DNA of 10,421 bases. It comes from an uncultured Syntrophobacteraceae bacterium (lineage in GTDB: Bacteria > Desulfobacterota > Syntrophobacteria > Syntrophobacterales > Syntrophobacteraceae). The notes under the pieces were generated by a model. The model searched no databases, was not told the DNA's origin, and worked only from the letters and a program-made list of their open reading frames with translations. A program made the position numbers and the translations under genes. Location: the NCBI GenBank assembly GCA_937889795.1, contig CALBZH010000190.1:1-10421 (forward strand), written 5' to 3'. This document shows, piece after piece, positions 1 to 6,812 of this stretch; positions within the stretch are counted from its first letter, which is position 1, and the number at the start of each line of letters is the position of its first letter.

Positions 1-91
1 TTTTTGTAGATAAAGCCATTCTGATGAGGGTTTGGAAGAGAGCCTTTGCTGACCCCGCTCCGATCGACCCATTGGCACCCATCCATTCAGC

Positions 92-97
92 AGGAGG
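92..97 (+). promoter_or_regulatory. Strong ribosome binding site that sets the carbonic anhydrase start
   Basis: AGGAGG lies 7 bases before the ATG at 105. It decides between that ATG and an in-frame ATG at 24, which has no comparable site. The first 104 bases of the window hold no gene I can support and no convincing -35/-10 pair. Confidence 0.85.
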
Positions 98-104
98 AAG
101 GAAG

Positions 105-839
105 ATGAAGCTTACCGGAAGACTTCATGGCTGGCTCCCCGTTACAATCGCTCTGGCTCTCGTGATTGCCGTCGCACCCTTTCTCTGGGCTTCCAGCCCT
201 GGTCCCGGTGTCACCGCTGACCAGGCGTTGACCAAGTTGCAGGAAGGCAACGCCCGTTTCTCCGGGGGAGCCGTTTCGCACCCCAACTGCGATCCCGCAA
301 GGCGCTCTCTGACGGCATCCCAGGGGCAAACGCCTTTCGCCACCATCCTGAGCTGTTCGGATTCACGGGTGCCGGTGGAGCTGCTGTTTGATTCGGGCAT
401 CGGGGATCTTTTTATCATCCGAGTCGCCGGCAACGTTGCGGATACCGACGAGATCGGTTCGATGGAATATGGCGTCGACCACCTGGGCACGCCATTGCTG
501 GTGGTGCTGGGCCACACCAAATGCGGAGCGGTCACGGCAACCGTACAAGAAGCTAGCGTGCACGGCCATATTCCGAGCCTGATCGGCAAGATCGAGCCCG
601 CCGTGGAGAAAGCCAAGTCCGCCAACCCGTCCGCGGGCAAGGAGGCCCTGGTCGACGAAGCCATCAAGGCCAACATTTGGCAGGCCATCGAAGATACGCT
701 CTCAGAAAGTGAGACAATCCGCAAGGCCGTCATTGCAGGGAAAGCGAAAGTCGTGGGAGCCCTTTACGACATCGAAAAAGGTACGGTCATTTTTTTGGGG
801 AGTCATCCGAATCAGGCCAAGATCCTCGCGGGCCAATAA
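105..839 (+). CDS. Beta-class carbonic anhydrase, exported (periplasmic)
   Basis: This 244-residue protein should interconvert CO2 and bicarbonate with a zinc ion. Visible beta-class signatures are CSDSRVP (Cys84, with the Asp86-Arg88 dyad) and HTKCGAV (His137, Cys140), giving the usual Cys-His-Cys zinc ligands. Residues 1-30 look like a Sec signal peptide: a short basic start, a hydrophobic stretch at about 11-28 ending in FLWASS, then a Pro/Gly-rich linker. The enzyme therefore probably acts in the periplasm, whereas many beta enzymes are cytosolic. The ATG at 105 was chosen because an AGGAGG site precedes it and it places the signal peptide at the N-terminus; the in-frame ATG at 24 would add 27 residues that do not look like a leader. 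The next gene starts 9 bases after the stop. Likely roles are bicarbonate or CO2 handling at the envelope or pH balance; the sequence does not say which. Confidence 0.96.
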   Translation: MKLTGRLHGWLPVTIALALVIAVAPFLWASSPGPGVTADQALTKLQEGNARFSGGAVSHPNCDPARRSLTASQGQTPFATILSCSDSRVPVELLFDSGIGDLFIIRVAGNVADTDEIGSMEYGVDHLGTPLLVVLGHTKCGAVTATVQEASVHGHIPSLIGKIEPAVEKAKSANPSAGKEALVDEAIKANIWQAIEDTLSESETIRKAVIAGKAKVVGALYDIEKGTVIFLGSHPNQAKILAGQ

Positions 840-848
840 GGACGGACG

Positions 849-1469
849 GTGCAATCCTGCGCCGACAGACGACGGATAGGGATGAACGTCATGGGAAGTG
901 CGGACCGTCCGGGCGGAGACGATGTTGCCGTTGTCCGGGCTCCATTCGGTCCTGACGAGATCGCTGTATTGAATCGAGCCATTGAGATCGCCGAAGAGCT
1001 GGTCAGCGACCACTTCAAGATTTCAACTTCGGAGTGGAAGCGTTATCGATACGATATTCAAACCTTGGCGCACTTGAATGAAGCCGAAATCACGGATTTG
1101 GCGTTCGCCCAGATTCGGCGGTACCTGAGATGCCCGGATCAGCGGTTGCGAGGGGGCAATCCCGGGGACTTCTTCAAGATATGTCTGCAGGACCACGTTA
1201 TTCGACGGGCTTTGACGCGAGACGAGACGATCGCGCTCCTGCCGCTCGGGCTCTACATCATGACACACGAACTGATCCACGTGATCCGTTTCACGCGGTT
1301 TCTGCAGAGCTTTGACACTTCCGACAGCGAGCGTGAGGCCGAGGAGCAGCGTGTGCATGCGCAGACCCACAATCTCTTGCGCCAGTGCAAGGTTACCGGC
1401 ATTGGGGAAGTCCTGAGTGCTTTCAGGGATTGCAGCAACATGGAGACTTTTCTCGGTAGCCAGGAATAG
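849..1469 (+). CDS. Unrecognised cytosolic protein with an HExxH motif (possible metalloprotease-like fold)
   Basis: I do not recognise this 206-residue protein. Its clearest feature is THELIHVIRF at about 139-148, an HExxH motif (His140, Glu141, His144) at the end of a hydrophobic helix. It is followed by an acidic stretch, SEREAEEQ (160-167), with Glu161 or Glu163 17-19 residues beyond the second His, roughly where zincin peptidases of the gluzincin type place their third ligand. His170 and His174 follow. There is no signal peptide or membrane segment, so it is probably cytosolic. The GTG at 849 was chosen because AAGGA (838-842), overlapping the carbonic anhydrase stop, sits 6 bases upstream; ATGs at 882 and 891 are alternatives, the latter 10 bases after GGATAGG. 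It lies between the carbonic anhydrase and gatC and is probably in the same transcript. HExxH alone is weak evidence, so peptidase activity is only a possibility. That it is a real gene is fairly sure from its close packing between recognised genes on the same strand. Confidence 0.82.
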   Translation: MQSCADRRRIGMNVMGSADRPGGDDVAVVRAPFGPDEIAVLNRAIEIAEELVSDHFKISTSEWKRYRYDIQTLAHLNEAEITDLAFAQIRRYLRCPDQRLRGGNPGDFFKICLQDHVIRRALTRDETIALLPLGLYIMTHELIHVIRFTRFLQSFDTSDSEREAEEQRVHAQTHNLLRQCKVTGIGEVLSAFRDCSNMETFLGSQE

Positions 1470-1496
1470 ATGGAACCACGAAGGATGACCAGGACC

Positions 1497-1787
1497 ATGA
1501 GCGAAAAGATCACCAGGGATGAAGTCCACCATGTGGCCACGCTGGCGCGGCTTGAGCTGTCCGAGGCCGACGAGCTCGCGCTTACCGGTCAGATGAACAG
1601 CATTCTCAGTTACATGGACAAGCTCAACCAGCTGGACACACAGGATGTTCCCCCGACCACCCACGCCATTCAGCTGCAAAACGTTTTCCGGCCCGATGCC
1701 GTCCAACCGCCCCTGGACCGAGCCGCCGCTCTGGCCAATGCGCCAGAAACCGACCGAGTCAGCTTCATCGTCCCGAAAGTGATTTAG
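1497..1787 (+). CDS. gatC: Asp-tRNA(Asn)/Glu-tRNA(Gln) amidotransferase subunit C
   Basis: GatC is the small subunit that wraps around and stabilises GatA and GatB in the GatCAB complex, which amidates Glu-tRNA(Gln) and/or Asp-tRNA(Asn) in the cytosol. The 96-residue length is typical. Family features are the N-terminal [19 protein letters not shown] helical segment (5-23), a central [12 protein letters not shown] stretch (46-57) and a C-terminal end with R-x-D followed by FIVPKVI. The ATG at 1497 ([10 protein letters not shown]) fits the family start, with AAGGA about 11 bases upstream and AGGA closer in. In-frame ATGs at 1470 and 1485 would add 9 or 4 residues; the one at 1470 directly abuts the stop of the preceding gene (TAG-ATG), so re-initiation there cannot be excluded. 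gatA follows after 25 bases. Confidence 0.97.
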   Translation: MSEKITRDEVHHVATLARLELSEADELALTGQMNSILSYMDKLNQLDTQDVPPTTHAIQLQNVFRPDAVQPPLDRAAALANAPETDRVSFIVPKVI

Positions 1788-1812
1788 CCAAGAAGGGAGT
1801 GCGTTTACCAGT

Positions 1813-3270
1813 ATGGATTTCCACCAGTTGCCCATACACGAGCTCCGCTCGCTTCTTCTTTCCAAACAGGCGGGCGTGGAAGAGGTCACCAAGAGCTACC
1901 TGGATCGCATCCGGAGCCTCGACTCCCGCATAGGCGCCTACCTTGCCCTGATGGCGGATCAAGCCCTTGAAGATGCCCGAGCCTTCGATCGAGGCGAGCG
2001 GAGCCTGGACTGCTCGGAGGTTGCCGGCGTCCCCATCGCGATCAAGGATGTTCTCTGCACGCAGTCTGTTCGCACCACGTGCGGGTCCCGCATCCTCGAA
2101 GGGTTCATTCCGCCCTACGACGCGGCCGTCATCGAGCGCCTGAAGCAAGCGGGAGCCATCCTGATCGGCAAAACCAACATGGACGAATTCGCCATGGGCT
2201 CTTCCTGCGAAAATTCCGGGTTTGGCCCTAGCCGCAACCCGTGGGACCTTGAGCGCGTTCCCGGTGGATCCAGCGGAGGCTCTGCCGCCGCCGTGGCCGC
2301 TGACCTCTGCGCGGGCTCCCTCGGCACGGACACGGGCGGATCCATTCGCCAGCCCGCCTCCTTCTGCGGCGTGGTGGGCCTTAAGCCCACCTATGGGAGA
2401 GTCTCCCGCTATGGGCTCGTCGCCTTCGCATCCTCCCTGGATCAAATCGGGCCTATCACCAAGGACATCCAGGACGCAGCGCTGCTTCTCGGAGTGATCG
2501 CCGGTCACGATCGCAGGGACTCGACGTCGGTGAACCGTCCGGTCCCTGACTACGGCAAGGATCTGGCGCGATCTGTCAGGGGACTGAAGCTGGGAATCCC
2601 ACGAGAATACTTCATCGAAGGAATGGACGCGCAGGTTGCAGACACGGTCAGGAAAGCGATGCAAGTCCTGGAAGGTCTGGGGGCTGAGCTGGTCGACGTT
2701 TCCCTCCCCCATACCGAATACGCCGTTGCGGCCTATTACATCATTGCGCCTGCGGAAGCGAGCTCCAATCTCGCCCGGTATGACGGGGTGAAATACGGGC
2801 TCCGCGTGCCCGACTCAAAAGACCTCATCAGCATGTACCGCCAAAGCCGTTCGCGCGGGTTCGGTCCTGAAGTAAAACGCAGGATCATGCTCGGCACCTA
2901 CGTGCTGTCCTCGGGCTATTACGACGCTTACTATCGAAAGGCGTCCCAGGTACGCACCCTCATCCGGCGAGATTTCGAGCAGGCATTCGAGAGGTGTGAC
3001 GCCTTGCTGGCACCGGTTGCTCCGATTCCCGCATTCCGGCTCGGCGAGAAGACAGACGATCCCCTTCAGATGTATCTGAGCGACGCCTTCACGCTGCCCG
3101 CAAGCCTGGCTGGGATCCCGGGTCTTTCGGTGCCCTGCGGCTTCACCGAGGAGGGCCTGCCCATCGGTCTGCAAGTCTTGGGGCCCTATTTCAGCGAAGA
3201 GCGGATTCTGCAAGTTGCCTATCAATTTGAGCAGAATACGGCGCATCACCTTAGGAAGGCGTCGCTTTAA
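1813..3270 (+). CDS. gatA: Asp-tRNA(Asn)/Glu-tRNA(Gln) amidotransferase subunit A
   Basis: GatA is the glutaminase subunit of GatCAB. It releases ammonia from glutamine and passes it to GatB for amidation of the misacylated tRNA. At 485 residues it is full length. The amidase-signature catalytic triad is intact: Lys78 in GVPIAIKDV, Ser153 in [10 protein letters not shown] and the nucleophile Ser177 in [13 protein letters not shown]. Other family blocks are [14 protein letters not shown] (117-130), [13 protein letters not shown] (189-201), and the C-terminal stretch with [16 protein letters not shown]. The ATG at 1813 is the only sensible start; the nearest Shine-Dalgarno-like string, AAGGGAG (1793-1799), lies an unusually long 13 bases away. 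GatC is immediately upstream but gatB is absent on both sides, so the third subunit must be encoded elsewhere. The TAA stop overlaps the stop of the convergent glgC. Confidence 0.99.
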   Translation: MDFHQLPIHELRSLLLSKQAGVEEVTKSYLDRIRSLDSRIGAYLALMADQALEDARAFDRGERSLDCSEVAGVPIAIKDVLCTQSVRTTCGSRILEGFIPPYDAAVIERLKQAGAILIGKTNMDEFAMGSSCENSGFGPSRNPWDLERVPGGSSGGSAAAVAADLCAGSLGTDTGGSIRQPASFCGVVGLKPTYGRVSRYGLVAFASSLDQIGPITKDIQDAALLLGVIAGHDRRDSTSVNRPVPDYGKDLARSVRGLKLGIPREYFIEGMDAQVADTVRKAMQVLEGLGAELVDVSLPHTEYAVAAYYIIAPAEASSNLARYDGVKYGLRVPDSKDLISMYRQSRSRGFGPEVKRRIMLGTYVLSSGYYDAYYRKASQVRTLIRRDFEQAFERCDALLAPVAPIPAFRLGEKTDDPLQMYLSDAFTLPASLAGIPGLSVPCGFTEEGLPIGLQVLGPYFSEERILQVAYQFEQNTAHHLRKASL

Positions 3271-4547
3271 TCGTTCCTGGGGAAGTACCCTTTGGGAACC
3301 ACCACAATACCCCTGGGAGTCACCTCAAACCGTTTCCTGTCCTCCTGGGGGTCGATACCGATCTGCGTCCCGGCCGGAATGACGTTGTGCTTATCGATGA
3401 TCGCCTTCTTGATTCTGCAGTTGCGGCCGATTTCAACGTCATCCATGATGACCGACTCGTCCACCTCGGCCCAGCTCCGCACCATCACCTTGTAGGAAAG
3501 GACGGAGCTCCGCACGACCCCGCCGCTGATAATGCAGCCCGGGGAAACGAGCGAGTCCAGCGCCATCCCCACCCTGGGCGGACGGCTGTCCGGCTGGTTG
3601 AAGACGAACTTGGCGGGCGGATAGTTGCGTTGAAAGGTTCGAATCGGCCACAGGGATCCGTATAGGTTGAAAAACGGGTCCACCCCCGTAAGGTCCATGT
3701 TCGCGTTCCAGTAGGCATCCAATGTCCCGACATCCCGCCAATACTGGGAATCTCTTGTGCCATCGACAAGCTTGAGACGGCGGACGCCGTCGTCATCCAT
3801 GGTGTAGACATAGTCCCGAATCTTGTTGAGCCTGCGGTACGGATAAGCCATGATTTTGAGCTCGTTGAGACACTTCGGAATGATATCCCCGCCAAAATCC
3901 TGGTATTCCGTCTTGTTGAGGATGTCGAGAAGCACTTGTGTCTTGAAAAGATAGATGCCCATGGAGGCCAGGCAGCGCTGGGGATCGTCAGGAACGGGCT
4001 TGGGGTCTTTGGGCTTCTCCTCCCAGGCGCGGATTTGGAAAGCATTGTCGACTTCCGCGATTCCAAATTCGGATCCCATCGCTCGATCCACCTCAAGGAG
4101 ACCGACGCTGATATCGGCGTCGTTCTGCTCATGGTAGACACGAAATTGCGCATAATCCATCTTGAGCACATGGTCACCCGACAGGATCAGCACATGTCGG
4201 GGATTCTCGCGCTCGATGAGGTAAAGGTTCTGCCGGACGGAGTCGGCGGTACCGCGGTACCATTCCGTTCCGAGCCTTTGCTGGGGCGCCGCTATCCGCA
4301 GATAGTGTCCCAGATCGTTGGAAAAAATGTTCCAGCCCTCTTCCAGGTGATCCACCATGGACTGGGATTTGTACTGGGGAAAGATCAGAATCTTGTAGAG
4401 CTGGGAATTGATGCAGTTGCTCAGGGGAAGGTCTATGAGCCGGTAAATCCCCCCAAACGGCACGGCCGGCTTTGAGCGATCCTGAGTGAGAGGCATCAAC
4501 CGCTGGCCACGCCCCCCCGCCATGATCACGACCAGAACATCTCTCAT
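3267..4547 (-). CDS. glgC: Glucose-1-phosphate adenylyltransferase (ADP-glucose pyrophosphorylase)
   Basis: The enzyme makes ADP-glucose and pyrophosphate from ATP and glucose 1-phosphate, the committed step of bacterial glycogen synthesis. Its 426 residues are typical. The N-terminal nucleotidyltransferase domain shows [13 protein letters not shown] (9-21), SKPAVPFGG (25-33), [12 protein letters not shown] (38-49), [12 protein letters not shown] (96-107, with the ATP-site Tyr97), [11 protein letters not shown] (122-132, catalytic Asp125), FGIAEVD (161-167), EEKPK (176-180, sugar-phosphate Lys178) and YWRDVGT (269-275). A left-handed beta-helix regulatory domain follows from about 295. The position of the E. 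coli fructose-1,6-bisphosphate Lys39 is Asp23 here, so the activator is probably different. The ATG has GAGGAG about 5 bases upstream. It is the last gene of the minus-strand run, 94 bases after the TlpA-like gene. No other glycogen gene is in the window. Confidence 0.98.
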   Translation of the reverse strand: MRDVLVVIMAGGRGQRLMPLTQDRSKPAVPFGGIYRLIDLPLSNCINSQLYKILIFPQYKSQSMVDHLEEGWNIFSNDLGHYLRIAAPQQRLGTEWYRGTADSVRQNLYLIERENPRHVLILSGDHVLKMDYAQFRVYHEQNDADISVGLLEVDRAMGSEFGIAEVDNAFQIRAWEEKPKDPKPVPDDPQRCLASMGIYLFKTQVLLDILNKTEYQDFGGDIIPKCLNELKIMAYPYRRLNKIRDYVYTMDDDGVRRLKLVDGTRDSQYWRDVGTLDAYWNANMDLTGVDPFFNLYGSLWPIRTFQRNYPPAKFVFNQPDSRPPRVGMALDSLVSPGCIISGGVVRSSVLSYKVMVRSWAEVDESVIMDDVEIGRNCRIKKAIIDKHNVIPAGTQIGIDPQEDRKRFEVTPRGIVVVPKGYFPRND

Positions 4548-4641
4548 GCGCGCTCCTCACTGTTCAAACACTGGCGACAACACCGCTCGGGGACGCGGCC
4601 GCAGCTCGATCTGGACGGTAGCCCCGTCGGGGAAGCCGAAC

Positions 4642-5193
4642 TTATTTCAGGTACTTGGCAGGATTATCGGGCACCTCGTTGCCACGATAGACGATGCTCC
4701 CGTCCTTGTCTACCAGGACGAACAGGGGGATGCCCTGAACCCGGTAGGTTCTGGACACCTGACCGCCGTCATCGTAAAGAATCGGCCAAGCGACCGGGTG
4801 GCCTTCCTGATAGCGCCTGAGCTTCTCGATCGTGTCCCCTTCCCCAACGTTGATTCCAAAGACCTGCATCTCCTTCTCGCCCATCTTCTGCTGAACCAGG
4901 GCGATCTTCGGCTTGGCCTGGATACAGTAGGGGCACCAAGTTGCCCAAAAATAAAGCAGGACAGGCTTCTCCCCCTTGAATTTGCTGAGGCGAACAGGGG
5001 TTCCCTGCAAATCTTTCAACTCGAAATCCGGTGCGGGGGCCTTGTTTTCGGAGCCGAACAGACCGGACCAGAACTGCTTATTAGAATCCGCCGCGAAGGC
5101 TCCCGTCGCGGGCAGCCCCAAGATGAGCTGAGCCAGCACAAAAATCAGCAGGCCTTTCACACAAGTTGTCACCGCCTCACCTGATCGAATCAT
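4642..5193 (-). CDS. TlpA-like thioredoxin-fold oxidoreductase, exported, CPYC active site
   Basis: This 183-residue protein is a periplasmic thiol-disulfide oxidoreductase of the TlpA/ResA/CcmG (AhpC/TSA-Redoxin) type. Residues 1-34 form a signal peptide or N-terminal anchor: hydrophobic core about 12-28, then ATGAFA-AD as a likely cleavage site. The mature domain has APDFELKDLQG (53-63), the active-site segment FWATWCPYC (82-90; Cys87, Cys90) and the cis-proline at QGIP (Pro156). CPYC is unusual, because TlpA/ResA/CcmG proteins normally carry CxPC. The ATG at 5193 was chosen over an in-frame upstream start at 5280 because it gives a clean signal peptide and overlaps the ccdA stop as ATGA, the mark of translational coupling. 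CcdA is the expected electron donor, so the protein is probably kept reduced and reduces periplasmic disulfides or assists cytochrome c maturation; the client is unknown. No other cytochrome-maturation gene is in the window. Confidence 0.92.
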   Translation of the reverse strand: MIRSGEAVTTCVKGLLIFVLAQLILGLPATGAFAADSNKQFWSGLFGSENKAPAPDFELKDLQGTPVRLSKFKGEKPVLLYFWATWCPYCIQAKPKIALVQQKMGEKEMQVFGINVGEGDTIEKLRRYQEGHPVAWPILYDDGGQVSRTYRVQGIPLFVLVDKDGSIVYRGNEVPDNPAKYLK

Positions 5194-5897
5194 ATCCAGA
5201 GCTCTCCTGTTTTGATGAAATAGTACTCCGCGGCAAAAATCATCAGCAGGCCGAAAGACTTCTGCACTCGGCGCATCCATATGCCCGATCTTGGCAGCGA
5301 AGACAACAACGCCGTGAACGTTCCGACAACGATGACCAGAATGCCCAATCCATACGCAAAGGAAAAGAGCATGCCGATCCCCCAGATCACGCTCTGCCCG
5401 GTGGCCACGAACGTAAGCAGCACAGCAAGCACCGGTGTGGTGCAGGTGCTGACCACCAGAGCCGAAGCGCCGCCGAGCAGGATGGACGACACAATATCAT
5501 GTCCGGGAAGATCACGCACCTTCAGGTGGTTCAGGAAAGCGGGCGGGGCAAGGTGAACCACCTCAAGCATGGCGAGCCCGAAAAACAAACAGACATTTCC
5601 AACAAGAAAATACGTCCAGGGATTCGTCGTCAGTCGCCCGAACAACTGTCCCGAGAGGGCTGCAAACGCCCCGAGAGTGGCATAGACAATCGCCAGACCC
5701 AGAACATAGAAGATCGACAGCACGAAACCTTTCCAACGGTTTCCCTGGGCCTTCCCCCCGATGAATGCCACCGTAATGGGCAGCATGGGATAGGAGCACG
5801 GCGTCAGGCTGGCAAGCACACCGCCGATGAACGAGAGAAGTACCGCAAAGGCCGGATGGCTTATCGCGGCGGCTTCCAGAGTATTCAGGAATTCCAA
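5190..5897 (-). CDS. ccdA: CcdA-type transmembrane thiol-disulfide transporter (DsbD core)
   Basis: This 235-residue protein has about six hydrophobic segments (roughly 16-36, 57-80, 95-115, 138-160, 170-194, 212-228). It belongs to the CcdA family, the membrane core of DsbD, which carries electrons from cytosolic thioredoxin to periplasmic partners. The two redox cysteines are in the expected places: Cys34 in SLTPCSYPMLPIT and Cys152 in VVSTCTTPVLAVL. It lacks the periplasmic alpha and gamma domains of full DsbD, and the next gene, which overlaps by 4 bases (ATGA), supplies a separate thioredoxin-fold partner. The start is a TTG at 5897 with AAAAGGGG 6 bases upstream; an in-frame TGA directly precedes the TTG and the next in-frame Met is at residue 38, so no better start exists. 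recO ends 75 bases upstream. Confidence 0.95.
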   Translation of the reverse strand: MEFLNTLEAAAISHPAFAVLLSFIGGVLASLTPCSYPMLPITVAFIGGKAQGNRWKGFVLSIFYVLGLAIVYATLGAFAALSGQLFGRLTTNPWTYFLVGNVCLFFGLAMLEVVHLAPPAFLNHLKVRDLPGHDIVSSILLGGASALVVSTCTTPVLAVLLTFVATGQSVIWGIGMLFSFAYGLGILVIVVGTFTALLSSLPRSGIWMRRVQKSFGLLMIFAAEYYFIKTGELWI

Positions 5898-5903
5898 TCA
5901 GAG

Positions 5904-5911
5904 CCCCTTTT
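5904..5911 (-). promoter_or_regulatory. Ribosome binding site supporting the TTG start of ccdA
   Basis: Read on the minus strand, AAAAGGGG is followed by 6 bases (CTCTGA) and then TTG. An in-frame TGA directly before the TTG rules out any start further upstream, so this site and the TTG go together. Confidence 0.65.
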
Positions 5912-5972
5912 GTAATCCTTGGCGTGCAGGTCCCGGACGGCCAACTCCAGACCGGCACTTGGTCAAGCAAGT

Positions 5973-6731
5973 CTATTGTATCAGGAAGTGGGCGTGGATC
6001 TGTTCGACTACCCTGACACTTCTCAAATGGTCACGGCTATATCCTTGGATCCACTCCAGGACCTTTCTCAACACCAAGATCTTCTTGGGCCGGGTAAAGC
6101 GCAACCTCCACATTCGATCCGATGGCGCCTCTCGAATCTGCCTGATCAGAGCCAACACCCCCGCATCCAACCTCAATGGATCACCCAGAGCAACGCGATG
6201 GTCGACGCAGAACAGCTTCCCCTCTTCCATCCACCACCACCACATCCGCCCTTTGTCCCAAGGCAGTCCGCAAACGGAGCACCCCGTGAGCGCGGGCAGA
6301 TAACCCATGAGATGCATGAAGCGAAGGAGAAAAATCAGCACCACGTTGAGAGGGTCCTTGTCCACTCCCAAACGGGCAAACGCCTCCTTCATCAGCTCAA
6401 ACAAGCCACGCTGTGGCTCTCCTTCAGGCGTCAACTTCAAAACCACTTCGCTTAGCAGCCCCGCATAGCCCCACCGAAGAATGTCCGCCCGTAATGCTAA
6501 GTGTGGATCAACCAGCTTGCAAGCTTCGAGGAAAACACGGTCTCTTCTTTCACGATAGGAGAGCGTAACCAGACTGCCGAGCTCGAAGGCATGCACGAAC
6601 CGACGTCGGCTCCGCCTTGCGCCCTTGGCCATTCCCGTGATTTTTCCTCCCATGTTGCCATAGAACGTAACCAGACGGTCGGATTCCCCGAAATCGCGTG
6701 TCATCAGCACAAAAGCTTCAGTCTCGAACAT
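5973..6731 (-). CDS. recO: DNA repair protein RecO
   Basis: RecO binds single-stranded DNA and SSB and, with RecR, helps load RecA at gaps (RecFOR pathway). The 252-residue length is normal. The N-terminal OB-fold domain (about 1-80) carries ETEAFVLMTRDFGESDRLVTFY (split as 3-12 and 13-24) and GGKITGMAKGARRSRRRF (28-45). A helical domain follows, and at about 148-180 a zinc-finger-like loop has CSVC (Cys151, Cys154) and FCVDH (Cys175, His178), a C-x2-C-x20-C-x2-H arrangement. A run of four tryptophans (164-167) lies inside that loop. The ATG at 6731 fits the family start, but its ribosome binding site is weak; a 6-bp inverted repeat lies 23-39 bases upstream. The RodZ-like gene ends 81 bases upstream and ccdA begins 75 bases downstream. 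Confidence 0.95.
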   Translation of the reverse strand: MFETEAFVLMTRDFGESDRLVTFYGNMGGKITGMAKGARRSRRRFVHAFELGSLVTLSYRERRDRVFLEACKLVDPHLALRADILRWGYAGLLSEVVLKLTPEGEPQRGLFELMKEAFARLGVDKDPLNVVLIFLLRFMHLMGYLPALTGCSVCGLPWDKGRMWWWWMEEGKLFCVDHRVALGDPLRLDAGVLALIRQIREAPSDRMWRLRFTRPKKILVLRKVLEWIQGYSRDHLRSVRVVEQIHAHFLIQ

Positions 6732-6753
6732 GGAGCCACTTTGATCGAGGATG

Positions 6754-6770
6754 ACTCCTCAGGAAGGAGT
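6754..6770. repeat. 6-bp perfect inverted repeat upstream of recO
   Basis: ACTCCT (6754-6759) and AGGAGT (6765-6770) form a perfect 6-bp stem with a 5-base loop, CAGGA. It lies in the 81-base gap between the RodZ-like gene and recO. No T-run follows it on either strand, so it is not a standard terminator. In the minus-strand transcript it would form a hairpin 22 bases before the recO start. It could be chance. Confidence 0.35.
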
Positions 6771-6812
6771 ATGGCGGACGAGCGATGGGAGCGCGACACC
6801 CGTGGCTGTGCT

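Noticed and set aside
24..104. N-terminal extension of the carbonic anhydrase from an ATG at 24
   Set aside because: No ribosome binding site precedes it and it would bury the signal peptide 27 residues inside the protein; the ATG at 105 has AGGAGG at ideal spacing.
1023..1892. Open frame of 289 codons on the minus strand, opposite the HExxH gene and gatC
   Set aside because: It spans the ends of three plus-strand genes and shows no domain or ribosome binding site; it also could not coexist with well-supported gatC.
1765..2712. Long open frame of 315 codons on the minus strand, opposite gatA
   Set aside because: It lies wholly opposite gatA and gatC, which have unmistakable motifs. Its protein is low-complexity, Gly/Arg/Asp-rich and without recognisable domains, as expected for a shadow frame in GC-rich coding DNA.
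3273..3299. Imperfect hairpin GTTCC/GGAAC with an inner GGG/CCC, within the last codons of glgC
   Set aside because: It is placed where a gatA terminator would help, but the stem is interrupted, no T-run follows on either strand, and the bases are constrained by the glgC C-terminus.
4622..4632. CCCCG/CGGGG inverted repeat between the TlpA-like gene and glgC
   Set aside because: With a single central base the usable stem is only 4 bp and no T-run follows; in GC-rich DNA such strings are expected by chance.
5166..5915. Open frame of 249 codons on the plus strand, opposite ccdA
   Set aside because: The product is very rich in Arg, Gln and His, the mirror image of a hydrophobic membrane protein on the other strand. 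ccdA has both redox cysteine motifs and is clearly the gene.
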